A stretch of 64,000 nucleotides of DNA, taken from contig NC_088099.1 in NCBI RefSeq assembly GCF_036370855.1, positions 149,067,517-149,131,516 of the forward strand, written 5' to 3'. This document shows positions 24,016 to 38,700 of the stretch, piece after piece. The stretch's first letter is position 1. Each line of letters opens with the position of its first letter. The translations under genes were made by a program, and so were the position numbers. Below the pieces are notes generated by a model. The model was given only the letters and a program-made list of their open reading frames with translations, did no database searches and was not told the origin of the DNA. The DNA comes from Dromaius novaehollandiae. Taxonomy: Eukaryota; Chordata; Aves; Casuariiformes; Dromaiidae.

Positions 24016-24252
24016 TGAAAGCTTGTTCACCAGGCTGCTGGGGCCCAGGGGCTCCTAGTGCCGGGGGCTGCTGACAGGGCTGGGCCGGCGGGATGCCTGC
24101 AGGGCTGGGGACCATGGCTGGGCAGGGGCCGGGCTGTGGCAGCGCTGGAGCATCCCAGGCAGCGACTGACAGTCCGGGGTCAGGCTGCAGCCGGGGCTGA
24201 GGGAGGCCTAGGAGGGGGAGCAGGAACGGGGGGTCCCTCAGGCCCCTGATAC
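24016..24252. other. isolated GC-rich block
   Basis: About 235 bp of very GC-rich sequence (many GGGGCC, GGGCTG and CAGCC words) interrupts AT-rich DNA with abrupt edges. The minus strand is open for 88 codons (23,996-24,262) as a Pro/Gly/Ala/Gln-rich sequence, which is what GC-rich DNA gives by chance. I do not recognise a family. It could be an inserted repeat, a fragment of a GC-rich gene, or a small CpG island. Confidence 0.45.
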
Positions 24253-24254
24253 CA

Positions 24255-27200
24255 ATGTTCATTGCACAAGGTAGAATAGACAGCTTTACTACAAAATCAT
24301 TGTGTCAAAACTTCACTCGGACATTTTGGAGATAAAAACCTTCTGGACCTTCTAGCCTGGGTTTTAATATTTAGATTTTTTCCTGCATACATAAAGTCTA
24401 AATGAAATTAGGGTAAATCAGAATCAGTGCACACACTAAGATCTTATAGGACCCAGATTGTATATATGGAGAAAATAGAGAGGCTATAGACTCATCTCAA
24501 CATTCACTGGTGCAAAAGAAAAAGATGTGGTTTCAAATTCGGTTTCCTTTGGTGCCAGGTACATACCATAAGGCATAAGGAATTCAGCAGCACTGGCATG
24601 ACAGAGTGCCTACGCTGTGCCAGAGAGAAGGCTCAAACAGAATATACTCCCCTGTCTATCTACAGCAAAGGTAATGACTTTTTAGTTTACAGTTTCCTGT
24701 GTGAATTCCTCCTGGAGCATATATCAGTGCTGCTTTATCTTCAAGATTAATTCAGTGCTACTACTAAACCCTATTTGCTCATCATCTTTGACGTCACATC
24801 CCAGGCATTTTACCAGCATCTCCCTTGGCATCTGGAACATAATTCTATTCAAACTGATTTACCTATAATTTCATATATGTGTTTACTATTTCCTTAATCC
24901 ATTTCAAACCTTACACGTAAGTGTATGTGAACGTGTATAGTAACTAGAGATATCATTAAAAACTTTGTTAATATTGGGATAAAATTTAAAGAGAGAGCTT
25001 TATCTCTACTTTAATTGTTCAACTAAATCTGCAAATTTATTTCTATAAGCAAACATAGATAGCTGAATGTGTTGTGTTTTCCGACAGTTACCATATTATT
25101 TTCTTCAGTAGAATATTTTAACATATGCCTTTTCATTAATGTTGTTTTATTTGCTTCATACTTATTTCCTATCCCCATTTCCTCTGCCTGAAATGCCTAG
25201 ACCTCCATCAGAGCTGTCTAATAGCACAGTTTTACAGAGTAACATTTTTTGGACTTTTCTCAGTAGCTGTTCCCAAAATTCATGTGTAGAGTTTTCCCCT
25301 AGGGCAAAGCACACTATGGAGGGGATGATTTTGTCCTAGTGCTAAGCATTCCCTTCCAAAAACTTCATAGCAAGAAGAAAGAGAATAGCATTTAGACAAA
25401 ATTGTATATAACCCTTATAAACTAGCCAGACTTACTGCTGGTTTCCTCTGTTTAACTTTTTCCTGTCTTTTCAAATGGGCTGGCAATACTTTGCAATGGA
25501 ATGCTCTCGTTGGAATTACATTGAACCAAATACGCAACACAGCTGTCAAACAGAGTTCCTGAGTCTGGAGAGTCGTCAGGTTACCACAGCATCTGTGAGG
25601 AAACATCATTAGATGAATAGATATATTTTTAAGATTTCTTTTTTAAGTTTTTTGTAGAGGACAGACAACAACCCTGCAGGGGATGAAAATGTTCTCTGGA
25701 GCTCCCTAGCTGTTGATGACTGTTTCTGGAGTGTTTGGAAAGACCAAAGTTGCTGCTGCTCTTTTCTAGTTTTGAAGGGATAGGTAATATATCACATATC
25801 ACTGTGATTTAACCTAGGGAAAAGAATGACTTTTCGGCATGAAGATCAACTGGCAATGTGTTACATGTATATGCTAAAGCCCAGAAATATATTTTGTTAA
25901 AATAAGCAGCAAAACAGAAAGCTCTGTACGAAGATCACAAATAGACTGTTTAAAAATTTTCATTAGCCATAACACTCCAATGTTTATTGACTATCATCAT
26001 ATTGTTTCTACGTATTTCTAATTCATTCAGTACTTGAGCTGCTAAAAATATCTATTGTATTCTCTCAATAAAAGTTTACTGGAAATGAATAACACCTATT
26101 TTTTCACTCAGTTTTAAACTCAGTAATCCTGACCCATAACAGAACTGCATCTTTACAGAGTTAGGCTGAGCTACAGTGAGAATGAGAATACAGTACTTAT
26201 GCCTAGCATTGCTCCAAGACTACCTGTTACAAATGTGTTCAAATTCTCCACTTATGAATATTCTGCATTAAAGAGGAGATATTCACCCTATAAATTAATT
26301 TGCTGCAAATTGTTCACACATCACTAATATTTCATTTCTGCACTTATTTTACACATAGTGAAAAGTTAATTTTCTAAGCCTTTTCCACTGCTAGTTTTAC
26401 CATGTTTGTTTACATAATTGATATATGGATTCACTATATAAATGAGACAATTTGCTGATGAGGCTTATGTTTTTTATTTGTGTTTTGTAGATGATTTAAA
26501 CGTTGATATTATTACACCAAAACTTTCAAAATACTAATATGAGCAGTTTTGCATTAGACTTGCTTAGGAAGACAATTGAGCAGACTGTTATAAATATACC
26601 TGTGTCAAGCCTGAACCTGGAATTTTTAGTTAGCTAGGTGATAGTTTTACCTGATAGTGATAGTTTTACCTTCCTACTTGACTTTTGTAAACACAAACAC
26701 AAATTCTTTGGAATTTAGGGCAGTTGCTAAACATTAACATTTAAAATTTTGGCTCCATTTTGCCACTGGAAATTCTTCTCAGTCATTATTTGTATCCTAC
26801 ACTACTGCAATTCTTCAATAAGTGCAGATCTTCCTGTTCAACTCATTTGTTGGTAAAAATATGGTGTCTGATAAAAAACGGGTATAACCTGAATTCGAAC
26901 ACCAGTAAATGTCTTATATTTTGCACTGTGTGGCAAGTCCTCAGGCTTACTCTTGGCCTAAGATCACCATAATGTTAATCACTGCACTTGTTCCACTATG
27001 CTCATTATGTGAAGATCAGTCCCAGCGTACTTCATGCTGCATAAAAATATTGAGCAGGTGAAATTGCAGAGCATGGCTCCTTAATTTTTCCCAGGGATTT
27101 TTTATTAATGGTAAGAAGGTACTTAAGGTTTATTGTGAAGAGAATTTCCCATTTTTCTCTATGCATTTTGCTAAAGGTAGCTGATATTGTCATAAATGTC

Positions 27201-29364
27201 TTAATTCTTCATTATCATTTATCTGATACAACTTTGAAATTGTACTATATTCAACATGTTCATATACTTTCTGCATTACTCGGGTAATGTAAAGAAGAAA
27301 AAAATTCAGATATTTCCTTAGTAAATTAATTAAACCATGTTTTCATTCACTGCAGATATTGCTACTCACTCATTTCATGAGACGTGAAACATAAATGGTA
27401 GCTAGCCCCAGAAAAGCTATGAGGAATGAGGTGGGGAAAATCAGTGGACAAAAGGTAATGAGTGGACAAGAAGTCTTAGCCTCTCCACTTCAAGAATGTT
27501 CTTTCTGCCATTCTTTCCAGTCAAAACATTTTAGAAATTCTTACCTACTTTTCTATTTCTTCTGCCATCCCTTAATCAGTTTTGCCTTCTCCTACTGTAA
27601 GGATTTGTATATATTTCTAAAGTCTAGCCTGTTTAAGACCCCAGTATTTCTGAGTGGAGCTTGGCAGCTCAGGAAGGAATTTTCCAAATCAGACTGAAAC
27701 TGGTGACTATTTGGGAAGTTTCTAACCTTCCTAACTGCTTTATATAAGTAGAGGATGTTTTAGCGAATATAACCTGTGGCTACTGCTCAGGTAAAAGACT
27801 GAAGGGCCACTTTTCAGAGGTTAAATTACACTAGGAAAAATGGGAGTTCTGAAGTTCTTACAAAATTACCCTCTCGACATTCCCTTTTCTCCTTATGGAA
27901 TACATGGTTGGAGCATCTGGAGAATGCAGACTCTAACCTAAGTGTTAGGTTATATACCTGGAATGGGAGAACTGAAGAAGCAGAAGTGGCATTCTTCCCA
28001 GTGTGGAGTCAACAGACATACCCTGTCACTTACATGATTTTCCTGTGTCTTTCTGTATTCACTTGGATATCCTAATTAACTGGAATGTTGTCACTTCAGC
28101 TAGATTAGCAATGTTATTGCCCTCTAGTGGACTTATTTATTTGCAATTTTATAAACAATCCTGAAAATATTTTGAAAAATGCATACTCTGTAACATACAA
28201 CTGTGAGTCTGAACCAGAAAATATCCTTGATTTGAACATATCCCATCAGTGCCTTTTGGGGGATTATGTGTCAGGGTTATGTGTTTCTTCACAATAAAAT
28301 ATAAATTATGTTGGAAGACAGGAAAAAATACTTCATCTATTACATTAAAAGTAAGTAAAGTCTATTGCACTCAGAGGTTCAAAAATCTACCCAGCAGTGG
28401 CATCAGCCAAGCAAGTATAGCACTACTGCATAAGACTCAAGCTATACAATTAGACTGAGTGGGTGCCTGTCATTTAAATGCTGCAGTATGTGTATTAATC
28501 AGTCTCAATCACTTCCAGCCATTATTCATGTCTTCTTGTAGCTTCAATGCTTGGTTAAATTTCCAAAATTAGTCAGCATGTTAAACTTGCATGGCTTCTT
28601 CTGGAGACAGAGAGCAAGCCTGGGATAATGTTCTACCAAATAAAAACCAAGGGGACATACTCTGAAAAGCAACAAAAGACAATATTGTTAAAAGTATGTT
28701 GCAAATTTTCAGGGCAGCATGCACAGATAATAAGTTTTTTGAATCACATTAGAAACATTAAAATTGAAAGGACAGGTCTAACAAAAATAGTTAAGGTGAG
28801 TAAAGATATTAACAGATTTTAAGAAGCACCCGCTAGGTTAAGTGCTTAACTCATTGACTTCGAAGAGCATTGTTTAATGAACTTGGCTTGCCACTGTAAA
28901 TTGCACTGAGCTTCGATCTGCATAGTTAGGCCCCTTCAAGTGTGTGTAAATGTGGCCTTTATACCAAAAATGAATTATATCTTATATATTTTAATTTGAA
29001 AGAGGAATCAATTAAAGCCTCTTTGAGATGTGTGTGAATTTTTATGAAATACAGAGTAATGGGAGTAAACCGTGACTTCGCAAATATCACAAATCTAAAT
29101 GTTGTGACAGTTCTAAAATTAACATAATTTGGTCATTCAACCTTTCTTAAACATCCAGTGGGTGTTGTTTTTAGTATTTGGACTCCATCAATAGGACTTC
29201 TTTCACATAATAAGGGGCAACATAAATATTTATTAAATGACTCATTATTTTTCTAAACCATTTCTTAGTACATAGTGGGATTGCAAGCCTGACCGAAAGA
29301 GTTTGATCACTGTGAATTCCATCGCTCTTGCTTTCAAGTGTATGGGATTACTTTGGATTTACAC
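24255..29364. other. AT-rich intergenic DNA
   Basis: No gene or clear transposon in about 5 kb. There is a minor imperfect tandem duplication at 26,640-26,671 (GATAGTTTTACCT twice, separated by GATAGT). Confidence 0.6.
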
Positions 29365-29365
29365 T

Positions 29366-29755
29366 GTGTCAGGGCCCAGAGGGCATTAGTAGGCTTTAAC
29401 TATGCCGAGCAGCCTCACCTGGACCTCCAGCTACCCTCTCTGCCCTGGTTTGCTGGACTTCCTGGACAAACCTGTGTTGTAGGTACCACGTCTCTAGCCG
29501 TCTCCTGCTGTTCCTGATGGGACTTCCTGGATGGACTCCAGACCTGACTTGTCACCTTGCCTGGTCTGGGACTGCCAGTGGACCCTGCCCCTCTCACCAC
29601 CATGCCCTGAGGTGGGGCTGTGTCATCGTGGGGGAGGGTACTGCCTGCCTGTGCTGCGCTTGCCCTCAGCTACCTGCTCGTCCTCCCTCGTGGACCAGCT
29701 CTTGCTGCTCCCTGGCACATGGGCAAATAAAATCATTTTTCCCTTACAATTTTAC
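29366..29755 (+). mobile_element. LTR-like GC-rich repeat block
   Basis: The block begins TGTGTCAGGGCCC after AT-rich DNA and ends with a polyadenylation-like GCAAATAAAATC (about 29,723-29,734) then CCCTTACA. TG at the start, CA at the end and AATAAA close to the 3' end fit an LTR of about 390 bp on the plus strand. No clean target-site duplication was found: TTACA occurs near both ends, but not exactly at TG/CA boundaries. The open frames across it are Pro/Leu/Cys-rich and not convincing. Confidence 0.4.
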
Positions 29756-29759
29756 ATCC

Positions 29760-32700
29760 ACAGTCAATAAATTAGGTCCAGATTTGCTTGAACTTTATGA
29801 ACCATGTTAAATGTTTCTGAGTTTTAAGGGCACACAGGACCTCCATACATCACTCATGAAGAATTATGGACAAATTTTTCTACTGTGTATTTCTTGCAAT
29901 TCTAAATATTCTCTAATCTGGTGTTATTCTGCTTCTGTCATACACGAGCCTAATACATTCATAAAAATCACCTTTCACTTATAAGCACATTTCAGAGATT
30001 TATAACAAGCCATAAAATGATATTTAGCTGTTATGTTGTATCTACACTTTAAAATTTCTCTTCAGATTGCATAATTTGCCACCTATGACCTCACTCTGCC
30101 TGTTGATTTTGGCAAAAATTGCATTGGGATGCTCAAAAAGACTCTGGTGTGTATCTTGCACACTCTCATAGTTAAGGTCCTGTGGGGGGTTAGCAGAACT
30201 TGCATTTGGTGATGTAACTGTGCGCAGATATTGTAAATCTTTTACTTGTTCCTAGAAGAAAGAAAAGAAATGAAACCTGGAAAAAGGGTCTATCATATCA
30301 GTAGCCTCTATCATAACAAAAGATTGACCAGTTCAATCTCTCCACCATAGAGATATCACAGTTACTGATATAACACATGGCATACATGGCTTCTAACAGC
30401 AGAGGTGAGCAAGGTGGGTGGTGAGACCTGCCAGTCGTGCACACGGTTCCATCTCTATACCACTCTTGGGGCAGATCAACTATAAAACATTCCATATGCA
30501 GCTGTTGAAGTATTTAGCTGGTCATAACCAACTACAATCCAGCACTGTATTATATCAAAAAATACTGCTAACGTGGATTCCTCATATGAAGGCATCAATC
30601 TTCCATTCTCACTGAGTTTGAAATATGCTTATCTTGATGAGAATTTCACAAAATTCTATGAAATTGTAGGATTGACTCTATGGATAAGATTGAGAGAGGC
30701 AAAATTTATGGCAATATTTGTGAATAAGAATCTAGTACTAGTTTTATCTACCTTGAGGTAGTCAATCTTAACCAAAAATTTATTGCAGTCACTTCCCATA
30801 AGATCTGTGGCTTTATGTTAATAATTTATATTAATGACACTTAAATTCTCTAGGAAGCAATCTGTACATCTATCTCAAAGGTTTGCATTACATAAACAAG
30901 ATTCCACTTTTTCTTGTATTTCATATATTTTAACTGAATTCCAGCATGACAAACAAAATAATTTTTATTTGGATATGTCAAGTAATACCATTGTAGGGTT
31001 TGCTTTATCTCAGTGGGCTACATTAATACTGTTTGCTCCTCTATATATTTGGTATTTTAGTGCAATTGAAAGAGAAACATCTTTTCACTAGTTGACTTAT
31101 CTTCCTTTCCCTTCCCATAAGTGCCCACAAACTTTGCCATGTTGCATAACACTACATGTATTATTTTATTTTAATGTAAAGGGACCATATTTATTTGCAT
31201 GGTGTGAATCTTTCTACATCTTTTATACTTAAAATCTCACTCTTCCCCTGACCCTGGAAATGCCCTTATTATTAACTTAGGGCCATAGCTGCCATATAGT
31301 GAATATTTTGAAGAATGAAAATATGTTTTTTTCAAATAATTGTCCATGAAATTTCTCTGAGCAGAAGATGTGCAGGAGATAAACTTGGAAATACAGTCAA
31401 GTATAAAGGCAAATATTCAACACACATGAGTGTGAACTCATATCTCTGGTGGTAATGAAAAGACATCTCTGGTTCTAATGAAACGACAGACCCCCCTTTG
31501 AATTTTGGCCAACCCAGTATTTGACCATATTTCTTATGAGGAGTCAGAAATTGTTTTCGGGACTTCCTTGAAATAAGACTTTGAGGGCAACATGAGTTCA
31601 TTTGTTAGTAGGGCAGGGAAGTGACTGGATCCGAGGACGTCTTTTCTTTTATCTTGGTTTTGTTTTTACTCTTTTCTAGTCATTTTGTCATTGTCATTTC
31701 AACATTCCTGGTAATCTCCAGATTTAAGATCTTTTCTTCCAATTCAGTCATGCAGTAATAAAGCCACATAGTTCTGCTTCTTGATCTCATCCTATTACTT
31801 CATTATTTCTTCACTGAGTTGTGGCAATCATGATGTTCTTAGATGGTATCATTTTTCCTGCTTTCTCTTAGATGCATTAATATCTCATCCTTACCACATA
31901 TAATCAATCTCCTGTCTATGTTTGAAAAGAATATTCTCTCATTCAGCTTGACTCATCATTTTTTATCACTCATTTTTTCTCTTGATTGTTTTTGTATTTT
32001 TCTGCTCTGCTTCTTCCTTATTAGGGAGCAATATGGAAGTGGCCTTCAGATGGATGTCGCAAACACAACTTACAACTTTGAACAGTGAAGAGATTGCATC
32101 TATGTGCCACAAAACTGCAAATGTCTCCCAAAGAATAAGGGAACAGGCAGAGACATTAACAGGAAACTGTGGAAGACTGATGCCCAAGAAAGGCTGATGT
32201 TCTGCAAGGATATACCAGACAGTGTAAGCTCATGCTCTACCTTTTATTCTGTCTGATGAGTTTTTCCTCCACTTTATTCCTTTGCCTTTCTTCATCCTTT
32301 ATATACTCTCTTACAGGTAATTTGAGCTTTGTAGATAACTGATCTTGTTTTTTTGTAATCCAAAGCAGGAGTAGCAGAAGGGTAGACTTAGTTTTTGCCA
32401 TGACCTCCTTTTAGGAATGCAATACAGCTTTTGTACAGCTGGCAAAACTTTAAAATTTATGACTGGTATGAGTGAGACTTCCTGAAGCATTCCATTAGAG
32501 TACACAGGAGTCCCACATGCAATTAGGATAATTGAAGGATTCCTAGGATAATTTAGGATAATTTCAGAAGCACCTGAAATGAAAAGAAGTCTGAGTTCTA
32601 GGCTAATCTAATGCACAACTAATTGTATTATCTTCGGTTACTCATCAGAGCCCATATGAAGACAGCAGAGAAAGCGGATAGCAACATAGCTGGGAAACAA

Positions 32701-34884
32701 GCAAACAAACAAACCAACAGATACTGCGTCTGCCTATATTTTTAAAGAACAAATTGTTCATTTATCTTCATCTAAACTGTTGGTAGCTCAGATGAGAGAG
32801 ATGCAGGATGACCAGAGCTAATCTTGTTTCTTTAACGTTCATGTCTTAAAAAGCACATAGCAATTTCCTTTTCACCAGCTTGGTGAAGTGGTATATGTGA
32901 TTTTAGGATGGGGCTTTTGAGGAGACTGTGGAACTAGAAAAGAGACTCATTGATTCTTGTTCTTCACATGAATCCATCAGAGGGTTGCTCCCCATTTAGT
33001 ACAATCTGAAGTTGGAGCAAATGCAGATTCTTTGAGTAAAATGAATGAGTACATTAAGAGGACAGATACCTCGGAAAGATACCTTTCTTTCTCCGTCTAA
33101 GGGAATTACAAGTAAAAGACCTTGACTGGGGGCCACAGGAATAGGGCCTCCAGAGCTGCTTCAACTTAATTCCAGAGAGCAGCTCAAAGGAGGCGAGGTG
33201 ATACTGAAGAATGACCATAGTATCCTCAGACATTTTAAAAGGGAAGGTTTGATTCGTGAAGTTTAATACTGCAGTCCATGTTCCTAGGACTTTTTTTTTT
33301 TTTTTGGCTTTCAATTTACCTGCAACTGATGAGGTTTCCAGTTGCAATGCATTTGAGTGCTATGACTACTTGCTTTGTTTACAGCTGTAAGACTCATCTT
33401 CCCAAAACATTTTCCAGTGTTTACTTAAAATAAACTATTTCTTGAAAATAGATAACTAAACAAATAAATACAATCCTGCCACTTATTCTAGTTCACTAGA
33501 ATATTCATAGACAAACATAACCAAGAAACACAGTACTGAAGTGAATTATTTTAAAAATTTGAATGTATATTTACAGAAATCATTCCCTTGCTTGCTTTAA
33601 TGAAAATCATTTGCATAATGAGTAGGTTACTCAATAAAGGGTCATGCTGTTGCCTGCCTCTCTTTGTGTGCATTCTGAACAGTACTGATGTCATATTTTG
33701 CTTTTCTATTTTCATTTTTGTTTATCTATTGCTCTACTCATGTAAAGGTTTCCAGCTGTATGGACCATGAGTTTGTAAGGCACTAAATGCTCAGAGATGC
33801 TCATTCTTCCTCCACGTCTTCACTATTGCGGTAAAATCTATGGTGTTGACTGTGACCAAGATATGGTGAGCAATGCATCTGGTTATCTTGAAATGACACA
33901 TTTACAGCAGCATTAATAGCAGAGTGATCTTCAGCTGTGTGGATCAAGGTCTGAAAGCTATGCTATCCTTACGGTCTTTCCTCCTCCGGGAATAGTTAAC
34001 AACTTGGCAATTATTCCTGAAAACAACCAACCAACCAAACAAACAAACAAAAACGCCTAGGAGAGTATTAACTAGCTATCAATAGTTATTTACCAGAAAC
34101 ACTTTATTTTACATATCTATTTTATTCAGCCACCAATATGGGGAAAATGATCTAGAAAATACTTTTTATTAAGCTATTGAGGCCAGTGTTATTAGTAACT
34201 CAGGATTCTCAAGTTTTAATAAGGCAACAAGATGCCTCACATATGGCTGTAGTCTCATTACTAGCATCTGCACAGGGTACAAGCAGAACTTTATCCTTTC
34301 CCCATACGCAGAGGCAAGTTCAGAGACGGTATTGGTAACTATTATGGTGAGCTATGAGTTTCTGCAAGTGAGATCACTTCCCAAAGTTGTACATGCCATA
34401 ATTACATCACAATCACATTATTGTCATCATCTTCTCAGAATGGCAGGCTCATACCTTCCAACCCAGTACATTTTTAATCATTAAATGAAAAGCTTTTAGT
34501 TCCAAGAGCTAAAGAAAAATATATCATCTGTCAGCAAAAATGAGGGGAGAAAATACTAGTGTTTCAGAGAGTGCTCCCATTAGTCAGCCCACTAATGTGT
34601 GAGAGCCTAAAGAAATTCCCATCATGTGAGGATCTTTCCTGCCAAAAAAGAAAACAATAAAATTAGAGAAACTTATCTTTAAGACATACATTTAAAGTAT
34701 GGACTGGAGAAATGCAAATATTTCTCTGTCCTATACTCATTTTTGTTCACTCAAGGAGTGGAACAACAACAAAAAAATACTACTTATGGAATTCTATACA
34801 TAGTTAAATCCAAATCAAAGATGAATTTGCTGTTTTATAAAGTTTTGATTGCATTGCTAGGCTATAAATTATTTGAAAACAGAT
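29760..34884. other. AT-rich intergenic DNA
   Basis: No gene or clear repeat recognised apart from a 15-nt T run (33,291-33,305) and a CAAC/CAAA-type simple repeat at 34,023-34,054. Confidence 0.6.
34023..34054 (+). repeat. (CCAA)n/(CAAA)n simple repeat
   Basis: Short tetranucleotide array, CAACCAACCAACCAAA followed by CAAACAAACAAA. Confidence 0.9.
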
Positions 34885-35740
34885 GAAATTATAGAAATGT
34901 GAAGGTGGAAGAAACTTCAATGGGTCATTTGGTCAATCCATTCCGCTTTGAGGCAGGACTATTCAGAAACTTCCTTATTTTTGAAACTTGAAGTGAGGGG
35001 ATTTTCATGGCCTCCCTAAGTATCCTCTTCCACTGTTTATATATTCTTACAGCATTAAAAAAAAAAAAGTCTAAACTACATTTCTTGCGTTCAAATTAAG
35101 ACAAATGTATTTCATAGTGACCAGGAAGAAAAATGTATATTTTTTCATGGTAGCTGTACAGTTTCATAGAAATCATTACCATGTCCTCCGTAGTGTTTTC
35201 TTTCCTAGGCTAAACAAATCCAATTTCAAATCCAAAGCAAAATCTTTTAGGTGTTTCCAAACCTCTGATCATTTTGTTGCTCTCTTCTGGAATCTCTTTT
35301 TGTTTTCTCTTAAGTTATAGTGTCCATACCCAAAATTCTAGCTGAGACCTTATCAAGACTGAGTAAGGGAGAAAAATAATTTTTCAGTTTTCCATGAACC
35401 ATTCCCAGAATGACATTTACCTTTTTTTCAGCAACATCCACTAACTTGTATTCAGATAATGGCACATCTATACTTTTCTCCAGCCTTTCTTGCATTGTTC
35501 TTCCTCATTTTGTATTTGCCCATATGGCATCATTCCCAAGCATGGTAACTGCATTTGTCATCATTAAATTTAATCAGGCTTGGGAATCTTTTCTTTGACA
35601 TCCTCTGATCTCCAGAATACTTGCAAATGCCACGAATACTGTATCATTTGCAAATTGCATAGCCACACCCTTTATTTCACAAAGTCATTAATGAAAATAT
35701 GGAACAGACCTTCATAGAAGCTGTTTCCTTGAATGGGTAA
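34885..35740 (-). mobile_element. ancient CR1/L3-type LINE fragment
   Basis: The plus-strand text is the reverse complement of an old CR1-group element. An 'agaaatgtgaaggtggaagaaact' 3' end is followed by the diagnostic phrases CCTCTGATCATTTTGTTGCT, 'tctagctgagaccttatcaagactgagtaag', 'cccagaatgacatttac', GCATTTGTCATCATTAAATT and 'tatcatttgcaaattgcat...cattaatgaaaatat'. The whole order is preserved over about 850 bp, but with many substitutions and indels, so this is an ancient copy. No open frame survives. Confidence 0.85.
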
Positions 35741-38700
35741 ACTGGAGAGAAATAGCCCTTTTCCAGTTTGATATAAAACTACTAAAAACTGAACTTGGAC
35801 AATATTTTTTCAGCCTCTTCTGGTAATTTCACCTTGAACATGTAAAATTAAAATGATAGCATACTGTTAAAAAGAGTTGGATTTCTAAAAATTATGCATT
35901 AAGAAAGGAACTTTTTTCATCACCTAGTCATGCACTATCCCACATTTTCAGACTTAAATTCCCACTGCCCTCCATGAAAAATTACACTGAACTGATTGGT
36001 GAACGTATTGAGTAGAATGGAAATATTTTTATCACCATGGCAACAAAATGCCTTGGTGGGGAACAGAGCATTCAGCTAAAACATATAAAGCAAAAAGGTT
36101 ATGTAAATTTGGGACCTGAACCATCAAAGCTTGAAAATGCAAAATGTGAACTGTTTTGATTCTATAGGAAGTTAGGAGAATGGAGATATCCCAGAAGCCA
36201 GTGAGGCTATGATGCCACATGTCATTGTATGAAGTACCATTGCGTAATCTGAAATTCTTGAGGCTTCGAAAAGTCCATATCCAGTGATAAAAATGTTAAG
36301 AATGTGCGGTATATGCTGGAAAACTACATTACCTAAATCATTATCCTTTAAAGGGGAAAAAGTTAGTAAGAATCCAAGGAACTATATAGAACGATTAGGA
36401 AAAAAAAATATTAAGTATTTTTGTAAAATAGTGTAATAAAAAAGCTCCTTTAATATATACCATAACCACTTTTGAATACAGCAAAAATCATGATAGACTT
36501 AAGACTTAAATTTCACAGACTGTGGGTTTATCCGAACTTGGTATTATATTAAAAATGAAAACAACATTTATATTAGTGTATCTTATCATATATGCATTAA
36601 TCAGCTCTCTCATGTGTTAGCAAAATATTTGGTTGTACTGTGCTACAGGAAATTATTTAGGTCAAAAGTAAATTTCCTGAGACAGATTGTCAGGTAGTAA
36701 AAATTGTTAGTTCCATTGCAAACAATGAAATTATCAAGATCTACAGCATACTGATTTGAATATCCACCTGAATGCCAGAAGTGTGGCTACCTGCTTTATA
36801 CTTTTTAGAGCAGAACAGATCATTAACTATAAAATACTTGATTTTTGCTTCCATCTTTATTCCCAAGGTACATATTCAAAAGTGCTTATTTTTCAAAAAT
36901 ATTTTTTAATTCAAAAGTTCTTTGCAGAACACTTACTGAAAATTTCCAAGTATTGTATGAGCCTGGATAGTTTCATAAATCATCTGATTATTAAAGTTCT
37001 CTGAATGTTTTCTGTATGAAGACACACTTACAGATGTATTTGAATTCCTCACCTAAATGTAAAATTAGCTATTTTCATTTGACTGTTGATCATTTATGTG
37101 GTTTGAATATAAATTCTATCTCTGTGTAGATTTACATTTTTAGCCCTGAAATCTTATTTTTCAAATGTTTCCATGATAAGGTTGCTTAGAACAATATTTT
37201 CTAATTAAGAAAAAAAATCTACACAGCTTAGAGTTAGAACACTTTTAAAAGAAATACTACAATTATACATACCTTACATCACTCATTTAAATAACAACAG
37301 AAGCACAAACAGCATAAAAAGTAAGGACTTTTACAACTAAATTCCTTTATGAACTCTAGTCTCACAGGCGTAATGATAATTAAAGTTTAGACAAGCTCAC
37401 CTATTTGGTAAATAAAAAATGGTAAACTTACAGGTTTGGTGTTCCAGACTGAATAGTGAGATTAGGTAAAACATAACTTTCTCAAACAACTACTAGGAAA
37501 ATTTCTTTTGCCTGAACTTTTATCTCAGTTATCGGTTAGCCCTTAGATGTATACATGCTCTTGTAAGCATATTGTGTATATCTATCACACGTGTTTTGTT
37601 AAATACTAAACATGTATGAATATCATGTGTTCAAAGTTAAGTACTTGCATGGGCTTGGGGAAAGCAAGAAGCCTCTTTCTCAGAACCATCTCCATCTCTC
37701 CTACCTTCTAGCAGCTTTCTGGTCAGTTATAATGAAAATCTAGAGACTATACTCTTCTCACTAAAAGAGTCTGGAGTCCAGCCTTGATCTCTCTCCTTCT
37801 CTCTCTCTGTCACAGAATAGCAGCCTTTGTATGTGTTACAATCAAAACAACCACTTATTCCTAACAATGCCATTCTCATCTCTTCTATCCTCCAGAAACG
37901 TTACTCACCATGACAAACAAAGAAACATATTTTTGCAAGATGTGGGGAAGTTTCTAGGGGTACCAGTATTTTCAGTGGCTTTTGAGGCAGTGAGAGCTGA
38001 TGGCCCAGGAAGTCTACTAAAGGCCCTTCATCTCTTAAAGCCCAGGTGATTTTTCACGGTGAACAGCTGGGCACAGTAACAATGGTCATCATACCAAATT
38101 ATATGAAGAGTGAGAAAGGCTGTCTGAGCAGTTAACAAGTTGGGCACCTGTAATATCTACCAGTTCAAGTAAACCCTGTATAAACTTCAAGTGTTGACTA
38201 AGCAACTAAATAAATAGTTCTAAATGCACTTTTAAAAATTGTGTATATTAATAATGAAGTCTCTTTCTAGTTCTCTTTATTCTTCCCTTCCCATTTTTAG
38301 TTCATCCTTTTCCACCACAGGACAGTGAAATAGAAGAAGTGTCAGCCTGATGTTTTCAGATATGCCTGTGGGATAGGTTTGTCCAGTGTCCATAAAAATT
38401 AATGAGAATGAGGTGTTCAAATCTGTTAGGTGGCCTGGAAATCTCAACCTGAAAGTATGAGTGCTATTTGGAAACCTCTCTTAAGCTAAAGGTCTAAGCA
38501 TAATTCTGCCTCTTCTTCATTTATGCACGAGTAAGAACATATGCTTGGGATCTCTACGAGCCCCCTTAACGATATGGAAATACCGTACGGTTCGTTCCTG
38601 TGATTTTATGAGGTGTCTTGCAATACGGAAGTTGGAAGAAAATAAAATTGTGAAGAATGGAAAAATCCCAAAAGAAGAGAGAGGAAAGATCTGAAAATCT

